Positions 59,301 to 64,000 of a stretch of 64,000 bases of DNA are shown piece by piece. Source of the stretch: Serripes groenlandicus (lineage: Eukaryota; Mollusca; Bivalvia; Cardiida; Cardiidae); contig JASEVX010000175.1 of assembly GCA_031761405.1 (NCBI GenBank), forward strand, positions 186,001 to 250,000, written 5' to 3'. Position 1 is the first letter of the stretch; every line of letters begins with the position of its first letter. Under the pieces are notes generated by a model, which was given only the letters and a program-made list of their open reading frames with translations, had not been told where the DNA came from and made no database searches. The position numbers were made by a program, and so were the translations under genes.

Positions 59301-62300
59301 GAAATTGCTCTTGATGAGCAATTTTTCCATTTGCTACAATATTCTCAACTCTTGTTAATAATAATACTTTGATGTACAGATATTTTCAATAATTTTGCTC
59401 AGATGTTATCAAAGTCGTCTGCCGCAACTTTATTGTTTGTAGAGAAAAGTAATCCATGAGTGATTAAACTAAATGTTTTTTAACTTTACAGCAGGATTTA
59501 ATCATTTGCCCGCTAATGATGACAAGCTTCTGCAGCGATTTCTCCTTTTCCTACAATGTTATCGACTTTGTATCAAAAGTGTTTGTTTAAATTTCAAGAC
59601 ATTATTTTTCTAGGAAGGGAACCTGATTTTGCTCACCGTCTTTAACCCTTTCCCACATAGAGACCCTTTCTGAAGTCTCTGTAGCAGGCAACTTTTGAAA
59701 ACATTTTGACAAAAGAAGAAATTTCTTTATTTGCCACAATGTATCAAACTTTATTTCACGATTAAAGTTACATTTATAGAGGTTTACCATATTTTTAACC
59801 AGATGTTTCTAAAGTCCTCTGCTGCAGATTTGTCATATGTGGGAATGGTTAACAATATAATCAAGTTATTTACAAGAGATGGCAGTGTTAGAGACCATGG
59901 GTCTTAGGTCGACCCTTTTTATGGCATTTTGGGGGCCGATATTCAGCCCCATTCCCGAACCTCAAAACATTATACTTTTCCCTAGAAATCTAGCCAGAAA
60001 TATGGAAAAGCTTGATTAGTAACAGTATTAATATTTTTAAGGTAAAAAACATTAATCCACAATATTTTCAAAAGTCGTTTGCTGCAGATGCGTAAAAGTG
60101 CCTCTGCAGTTGATAAAGTGTTACACAAAATACAAGTACATTAAGTGCCTTTAATTAAACCTTTTTCCTGAATTAGAAAACATTGTACAAAAATAAAACT
60201 TCCAATTTTCATGATGATTCAATATTTTCCATGGATACATTTTAAAAACAGAAGACTGAAAATATATCTGCTGCGAATATGTCTGTTTAAGGTAAAGATT
60301 TAGCAAGAAATTTCTTATTTCAGAAACGGATGTTGGTTACCATGATTTCCTGATAGTCTCAGCTGATGCCTTGCTGTATTACAAAACACTAGAGAAGGCC
60401 GTAAAAAAACAAGTGACATTTAACATGTCAAAACCGTTGATAGGTATTGTATTTATAATCCTATATTATTGAATAGAGTTGAAACAATTTGTCTGAAGGT
60501 TTTCAAAAGTCGTCCATTGTAGATCTATGCATGTTATAATAAGTTTACACATTACTTTTCTTGATGTGCTATTTTTATGCCATCCAAACCTGATTGCATC
60601 TGAAAGCTTCGCATGTAATTGAAAATCAAAACAATGCTTTGTTTTGAAAATATGACAGCAAGAACATTTTGAGAAGAAAATATATGATAGTTGTAAACAT
60701 TGTGTAAAAGAAGATACTATCCATTTAGAGCAGTTTTTCAAAAGTCAATTACTGTTAAATTGATGTGCATCAATTATCATACTGTATCGTGGGGAAAGGT
60801 CAATTTATCAGTTGGCCTCATTGTTATCAAAAGGCGTCTGAGTGTCAGCCTCTGTAAATGAAAGTTAAATCATTGAACAGAGTTGGAAAATTATGTGGCA
60901 AATGGTGAAATTGTGAGCAATTTCTCCTTATGTCACAATGATTTGAATTTCATCTGCTGCAGAGCCGTCAACATGCGTCTGTTTATGAGAAAGGGTTAAA
61001 GGTACAGTATCAGGAATAAGGTTTCAACTTTCTTTAACAATTCATACTTTCTCCTACAAGGTTTAACGGTGATATGGCATGATGCCAACGTTACTTTCGT
61101 ATTGACGGGAGACAAAAACCATATCTCAAACATGAAGTTCAGCTGTTCTTATTCAACAAACATCCCATTAGATGTTTCAAAGGAAGATTCGGCGACCAAG
61201 ACAACATTCACATGTGACAGAAATGAAAGTATGATAGATATAGATGTCCTCGTACAATGGAAAGACAAGATCCTGTATGACAAGAAGATGCGAGAAGCAG
61301 GGCACACATCAGGTAAAGTCCATTCTTTTTGTCGTTGTCAATTCACAGGCGTCCGAGTTTTCATTTGAGAATAAAATGGAAACAAACATACAATACCTCG
61401 TTAAGATACTACAAATAGTTTCTCTATATAGTCCCTTATGGTGTAATAATAATGAACGCGTTATATTAATTCGGGAAATCCAATACAGCACAGTGTTTCT
61501 ATAAATATCCTCACTATATGGTATTATATAAAAATAATTATTATTATACTATATGTACCATATGGAAGCTATTTATAGTTACTCGGTCCTGGGTGGGATT
61601 CCCTAAATTTCCTCATACACATTCATTACGGTTATGATTATTACAGCATATGGACAAAAATAGAAAGACTATTTGTAGTCTCTTAACGATGTTTTGTGGG
61701 TTTTTCTAGGGATGTCATCTGTTTCCCCACTTTCTACTCAAATGAAAACTTGGACACCTGTGGTCAAATTATCCCTTTCCCATCAGACGACTATTGAAAA
61801 GCGGCATTATAATCTGGTCACAAGGCCCGTATGTGTTGGCTGGCTTGGATATATGAGCCGTCCCTCGAGAAAATCAACATTATGGCCTCTGCGTAATGTA
61901 TTGACCCAGATCAGCCTGTGCAGTACGCACAGACTGATCCGGGCCGCGACACATTCCGTCGCAGGGGGATAGAGTAATGATTCCTGAAACAGAAAATCCA
62001 CAGAAGGCGAAAAGTGTTAATCCGGGTAAGCCTGTGCGGCATGCTTAGGCTGATCCGGGATACTTTACGCAGAGACCACAAAGTTGGTTTTCTCGCGGGG
62101 CGGCTCATATATAAACTGTTAGCACAGGCTTCACAAAATTGGTTCAAGCAGTCAAATGGTTAACCTCTTAACATGCAGTATTATCTTATATTATCTCGTC
62201 AACTGAACACTCCATCTAATTGTAGTAACCCTTTCCCACCTATAGAGGCATCTGCCGCAGACGACAATTGAAAACAATTTGACAAAGGGAGCAATTTCTC

Positions 62301-62710
62301 ATTTTAACACAATGTTCTCATCCCTTTTCAAGAATTATACGTGCAAATATGTTATCAAAGTCGTCTGCTTCAAACATGTTGTATGTGGAAAAGGGTTTAA
62401 TAGGGTTTCTACAATATAATGTATCTTTTCTACACTTATTATCCTTAATTTGCACGATGTCTTGTCACAACAGAGCAATTTCTCATTTTCTCACAATGTT
62501 TTTTAACCTTGTATCACAGTCATACTCCAATTGTTTACAGTTATAACAATGTTTTCCGTATGTATTTCCAAAATGTATACCTCTTAAACTATCATATCAG
62601 TTAAACAGTTAATTTAGATTTTATTTATTTATATTTCAGGTTCTGGAAACTCTCAAGTAGCTGTGATACTTATTGTTGCTAGTGTAATGTCGAAATGGCT
62701 TCTGTCCTAA
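44346..62710 (+). CDS. GPI-anchored immunoglobulin-domain surface protein (316 residues)
   Basis: Exons are 44346-44403, 58150-58455, 58939-59082, 60324-60443, 61061-61312 and 62640-62710, all joined in phase 1, as is usual for extracellular modular proteins. The first exon encodes a signal peptide (WIVLWIVSIGFIT). Residues about 24-120 form one Ig domain with Cys46, Trp61 and the DAGRYSC motif ending at Cys104, plus N-glycosylation sites at Asn27 and Asn93. Residues 122-293 contain paired cysteines and further Asn-X-Ser/Thr sites but match no domain I recognise. The last 17 residues are hydrophobic (VAVILIVASV) with almost no cytoplasmic tail, following small residues GSGNS. This suggests a GPI anchor, though a membrane span is possible. 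It likely acts in adhesion or recognition at the cell surface. The five downstream exons are well supported; the link to the first exon 13.7 kb upstream is inferred from phase and the cleavage context. A rival first exon lies at 16172. Confidence 0.75.
44490..44590. repeat. TTAA-MITE end followed by a (GTAA)7 microsatellite
   Basis: AAAGTCGATTGCTGCAGATGTG is the right arm of a TTAA-MITE. Its end is replaced by seven GTAA units at 44563-44590. It is in intron 1 of the Ig gene model. Confidence 0.75.
44600..45285. other. Intron 1 of the Ig gene model, nothing recognised
   Basis: No gene. An (AT)n tract near 45110-45132 and a TAA/TAG-rich tract just after are simple repeats. Confidence 0.55.
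45289..45499. mobile_element. TTAA-MITE (211 bp)
   Basis: The ends are TTAACCCTTCCAACATTCAA and ATGTGGGAAAGAGTTAA. The arms keep TGCAGCAGACGAATTTG and CGTCTGCTGCAGAGGC. The preceding bases AGGGTTAATTAACCC suggest a second copy end placed head to head. Confidence 0.85.
45770..45835 (+). mobile_element. SINE family C fragment
   Basis: CAGCGCTCAGGGTTACGCTG and GACTGACTGGCCGGTGTCAG match the body of the SINE at 5174. Head and tail are missing. Confidence 0.6.
45900..46440. other. Intergenic or intronic, GA-rich block
   Basis: A purine-rich stretch at 46080-46170 has two copies of AATACAGCTAGGAGAGA and short AGAGAT repeats. No gene is supported. Confidence 0.5.
46716..47006. repeat. Minisatellite, ~17-20 bp units
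   Basis: About 15 imperfect units of the form AAAGGCGTAATAACGCGAA, including variants with CGTTATAACGCG. Many units contain a short palindrome (GCGTTATAACGC). It starts and stops abruptly next to the following array. Confidence 0.9.
47044..47510. repeat. Minisatellite, ~55-60 bp units
   Basis: About eight units share CTACGACCCAGATCAACCAA followed by a T-rich stretch and GTGGCTGAGCTACGAT. Unit length and spacer vary. Open frames across it merely follow the repeat. Confidence 0.9.
47545..47712. mobile_element. MITE of the GAGCCG family, right part
   Basis: CTTCCGTCTCAGGGGATAAA, AATCCACAGAAAGCGG and ACTTTACGCAGAGTTCACAA match copies 2 and 5. The left half has been lost at the border with the minisatellite. 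Confidence 0.75.
47943..48206. mobile_element. MITE of the GAGCCG family, copy 4
   Basis: ATGAGCCGTCCCGCGAGAAA and TTATCGCGGGACGACTCAT are inverted ends with AT/TA-rich flanks compatible with a TA target. A local doubling of the GTC/CGCAG segment near 48000-48022 makes it slightly longer than the others. Confidence 0.87.
48207..48960. other. Nothing recognised
   Basis: No exon, SINE head or MITE end is visible in this stretch of the long intron. Confidence 0.5.
48965..49830. mobile_element. Series of TTAA-MITE remnants
   Basis: Three or four partial copies follow each other. Repeated phrases are TTGAAACCATTGTGGCAAAA, CTGACAATGAGCAATTCCTC (twice, near 49190 and 49550) and GTCTGCTGCACATGCGTC (near 49059 and 49434), with AAGCGGGAAAGGGTTGAA. 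The spacing suggests a segmental duplication of about 370 bp within the series. Confidence 0.65.
50058..50285 (-). mobile_element. tRNA-derived SINE, family A, 5'-truncated
   Basis: TTGATTGATTGGGATTTAAC, TCATATCACGGCGGCCAGTT and CAAGCAACTGGCTGCGTTTC match 20035-20280. The copy ends at GGCCGAATTTG without the tRNA-like head, as in a 5'-truncated retroposed copy. Confidence 0.82.
50452..51420. repeat. Dispersed repeat, copy 2 of 2 (partner at 1-690)
   Basis: Shared blocks include AAATGTAGTCTAAATAGG at the left, GTCTGCCTGAATGTGCATTC in the middle and GTAACTTATGACCTACAGAT near 50890. It then runs 280 bases longer than the partner before the common right part with TGTTATTGGCAGG. Class unknown. 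Confidence 0.8.
51423..51567. repeat. Large hairpin with ~70-base arms
   Basis: The left arm holds TTTCTTTGGAGAAGATTTCT and GAAAAAGAGAGTTATTAACC. The right arm is its inverse with few changes (GGTTAATAACCGTCTTTTTC, AAATCTTGATCTCCAAAGAA). The loop is only a few bases at about 51494. No coding. Confidence 0.9.
51568..52330. other. Unassigned, one 95-residue open frame
   Basis: An open frame at 51898-52185 (+) is Ser/Thr-rich and matches no domain I know; it has no signal peptide or flanking splice pattern that I can defend. The rest is unrecognised. Confidence 0.35.
52335..52795. repeat. Dispersed repeat with ~110-140 bp internal units
   Basis: Four units share GCGCTCTGCAC followed by ATCTCAATATGG(T/A)GA and TTGTTTCAAAATC-type endings (near 52347, 52454, 52591 and 52731), with 'gaccttgacctttaactgagctg' variants in between. 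This pattern is typical of long bivalve repeats. Confidence 0.75.
52796..54100. other. Unassigned
   Basis: No supported exon. A 62-residue hydrophobic-start frame at 53571-53759 (+) has no splice or homology support. Paired GACGTCA motifs occur near 54036-54064. Confidence 0.45.
54104..54440. mobile_element. Two TTAA-MITE remnants
   Basis: A right end, ATTTGGGAAAGGGTTAA, closes a remnant at 54189. A second copy runs from TTAACCTTATACCTCATACA (54225) through CTCTGCAGCAGACAGCATTT and GCTGAGCAATTTCTCC to a damaged right end near 54435. Confidence 0.72.
54441..56836. other. Unassigned, probably old repeat sequence
   Basis: No exon is supported. Around 55110-55690 the prose-like phrases ACCACATTATCTTGCATTCA and ACCAAATTATCTTGGAATCA recur about 200 bases apart. 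They look like internal units of an old dispersed repeat. Confidence 0.45.
56837..57901. repeat. Long dispersed bivalve-type repeat, copy 2
   Basis: It begins GATCACCTAGAACCAAAGGC and ends GGGCCATCTTGGCCCTCTTA, as in copy 1 at 3161-4121. The internal unit with TTGGTTGCTGCGGCATCAGA is present twice. Open frames of 78-125 residues inside follow the repeat and are not genes. Confidence 0.87.
57964..58040. repeat. Hairpin just upstream of the Ig exon
   Basis: The left arm CAAACCCTATGTTGTCGGTT plus CTCAAAAGAAT is inverted as ATTCTTTTGAGTACCCACAA plus CATAGGGTTTG. Arms of about 33 bases surround a short loop. It lies 110 bases before the acceptor at 58149. Confidence 0.88.
58603..58820. mobile_element. 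TTAA-MITE, diverged
   Basis: ATAACCCTTTTCTACATACA, ACATCTGCAGCAGAAGACTT and GTCGTCTGCTGCAGATTTG are present. Both TTAA ends are mutated. It is in the intron after the Ig exon. Confidence 0.75.
59225..59455. mobile_element. TTAA-MITE
   Basis: TTAAACCTTTCCCTCATACA at the left, ACGTCTCTGCAGCAGACGAC and the palindrome ATTGCTCTTGATGAGCAATT inside. The right end is eroded (GTAGAGAAAAGTAA). It is in an intron of the Ig gene. Confidence 0.8.
59642..59852. mobile_element. TTAA-MITE (211 bp)
   Basis: The ends are TTAACCCTTTCCCACATAGA and CATATGTGGGAATGGTTAA. The outer arms keep GTAGCAGGCAACTTTTGAAA and CTCTGCTGCAGATTTG. It is in the same intron as the previous copy. Confidence 0.87.
60040..60305. mobile_element. 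TTAA-MITE remnants upstream of Ig gene exon 4
   Basis: AAAAGTCGTTTGCTGCAGATGCG at 60069 and GAAAACATTGTACAAAAATA near 60176 are eroded family segments. Ends are lost. Confidence 0.55.
60468..61000. mobile_element. TTAA-MITE remnants between Ig gene exons 4 and 5
   Basis: Segments such as TTGAATAGAGTTGAAACAAT, GTGAGCAATTTCTCC and CATCTGCTGCAGAGCCGTCA, with a right end ATGAGAAAGGGTTAA at about 61000, show at least two decayed copies. Confidence 0.6.
61853..62108. mobile_element. MITE of the GAGCCG family, copy 5 (256 bp)
   Basis: ATGAGCCGTCCCTCGAGAAA and TCTCGCGGGGCGGCTCAT are inverted ends with TATA/ATAT flanks, consistent with a TA target. It has the best preserved termini of the family here. 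It lies in the last intron of the Ig gene. Confidence 0.88.
62225..62400. mobile_element. TTAA-MITE (176 bp)
   Basis: The ends are GTAACCCTTTCCCACCTATA and GTATGTGGAAAAGGGTTTAA. The outer arms hold TGCCGCAGACGACAATTG and AAGTCGTCTGCTTC. It is in the last intron of the Ig gene. Confidence 0.8.
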
Positions 62711-63115
62711 CTAGGAATCATTAGATAGTTAAGACTAGTTGAAAGTCTCTCTCCCCGAGATCTTAATCGATTATAAATCCAGTTACAAATTGTGTTAATT
62801 ATAATATCGTCCTCAATACATGTTCTGATTTATGAAATAAGCAACACAGCTTATACCCGCTATAATTGAAGTCAGACAAAAGTAGTTCGCTATGCGTACC
62901 AGAATATTGGATCTGACGACATCGCATAAAAGGTCGTTTCAAATTTTGAATATAGAAGAGCATGTTCTCCTTTTTCTGTCCAATGAAATCGCAAAGTACA
63001 ACCAATGCTCAGCCATCACTACTTTTCTGTCTTGTTTATTTATATGGGGTTTTCCCTTTTGATACCTTACTATTTTGAAGGTGACAATTTGATTATCAGA
63101 TCTAGATCTAGGATC
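62711..63115. other. 3' flank of the Ig gene
   Basis: No further exon is seen. No clear AATAAA poly(A) signal is visible close to the stop at 62710. Confidence 0.4.
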
Positions 63116-63119
63116 ATAT

Positions 63120-63318
63120 AACGAATCTACATCAGATAACTTTGAAAACGCTAATAAAAAACTTGGAAACTTTCTATAAATGGAAGAATAATTATTAAAT
63201 AAAGTTGAACACTTTGTGGCAAAATGCGAAATTATTCTTTAGAGCAATTTCTTCTTTTGCCACGAACTCGTCTGCTGCAGATACATCAGAAGGCATCTGT
63301 ATGTGGGAAAGGGTAAAC
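63120..63318. mobile_element. TTAA-MITE, left end lost
   Basis: GTTGAACACTTTGTGGCAAAA, TTAGAGCAATTTCTTCTTTT, CTCGTCTGCTGCAGATAC and GTATGTGGGAAAGGGTAAA are kept. Confidence 0.7.
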
Positions 63319-63569
63319 CAACAATTGCTGAAAAAGTCCTCATAAGCAGTGCTGCAGATTTTTTTTTTTAGATTATTTAAGAGAGTTGGTAAAGATCTGC
63401 TGGCGCATCTATTTCATCTTATCTTGAAACATTATGTGACTAAGGACTGCAAACATTGGGACACCAGATCAAATTGCAGGCAGATGCTGGTTGATCTGGA
63501 TATACACTAGTCACACATGCTCTTTGATTGGTATGCTGGTTTATATTTCACCTAAACATAAAGTGCTCA

Positions 63570-63710
63570 TGTTGATCTATCCGTCGTCAACTATTTCTTT
63601 AAATGACATCTCCTAAACCTCTGTTTGGATTTTGAACAAACTTGGCAGGAAAGGATGCTCCTTTGGTCGTCCTCTTTCAAAGTTGTTCAAACAGTTTTGG
63701 TCCATTGTAT
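63570..63710. repeat. Fragment of the 3161-type dispersed repeat
   Basis: AAATGACATCTCCTAAACCT and GTCCTCTTTCAAAGTTGTTC match the 5' part of the repeats at 3161 and 56837 in sense and order. The downstream 84-residue frame is unsupported. Confidence 0.65.
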
Positions 63711-64000
63711 TACTAGGACACAGGAGCTAAAAATAGATTTTATATCTGGAAAATTCAAAAAGCTTCTCGTCCAAAAGTACCGACATGATATGAAACAAAA
63801 AGAATCTTTAAAAAAGATAAACGGTGATCAATATCAGAAAACATTAAGAAATGGAAAATGCGCATATTATTTGACTTGAATATCAGAAAGGTTTTGTTAA
63901 TAATTAAAACAATCAGTAATTTTCCATGAATTATTAAATTTGCGCAATAATGTTGTATATCTAAGAATTCGACTGCTCCTGGAATCGGTAATGCATTATA

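Overview
The window is eukaryotic nuclear DNA and looks like a bivalve mollusc (inference from repeat families I recognise by pattern, not from a search). It is AT-rich, nearly all non-coding, and its few genes are split by GT-AG introns. I see no rRNA, no convincing functional tRNA, no CRISPR array and no bacterial-type operon. About half of the sequence can be assigned to mobile elements. These are tRNA-derived SINEs with 11-bp target duplications, a hAT element with a perfect 8-bp target duplication, several terminal-inverted-repeat MITE families, and long bivalve-type dispersed repeats. The dominant MITE family has TTAA at its ends and CCCTTTCCC termini, with at least 20 copies and relics.

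Region by region. 1-20 kb is repeat mosaic: a dispersed repeat also found at 50.5 kb, a hAT element holding a BED zinc-finger remnant, several SINE families (two of them nested) and TTAA-MITEs. An isolated signal-peptide-like first exon lies at 16172. 20.5-43.7 kb holds two PIF/Harbinger transposon units in mirror orientation. Unit 1 is a 5'-truncated DDE transposase (+, 20532-22720) facing a Myb/SANT-like DNA-binding gene (-, 28559-23762). Unit 2 is a Myb/SANT-like gene (+, 29536-34966) facing a complete 342-residue HARBI1-like transposase (-, 43494-38181). Unit 2 is bounded by matching inverted ends at 29025 and 43691. By exon reconstruction, the unit 1 Myb gene carries one in-frame ochre stop and the unit 2 Myb gene one extra base in an A8 run; otherwise both are open with consistent splice phases. 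Introns and the spacer of unit 2 are packed with MITEs while the exons are spared.

43.7-58 kb is again repeats: MITEs, two adjacent minisatellites at 46.7-47.5 kb, relics, a large hairpin at 51.5 kb and a second copy of the 3.2 kb repeat at 56.8 kb. 58.1-62.7 kb holds the only apparent host gene: five phase-1 exons encoding an Ig domain, an unrecognised cysteine-containing region and a hydrophobic C-terminal tail typical of a GPI-anchored protein. Its best first exon is 13.7 kb upstream at 44346, giving 316 residues.

How the parts work together: in PIF/Harbinger elements the DDE transposase and the Myb/SANT protein are both needed, the latter carrying the transposase to the element ends (established knowledge). 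Unit 2 therefore looks like a recently autonomous or nearly autonomous element, and unit 1 like a decayed relative. The most unusual features are the mirrored pair, the single-lesion Myb genes, an intron present in only one transposase copy, and the MITE architecture.
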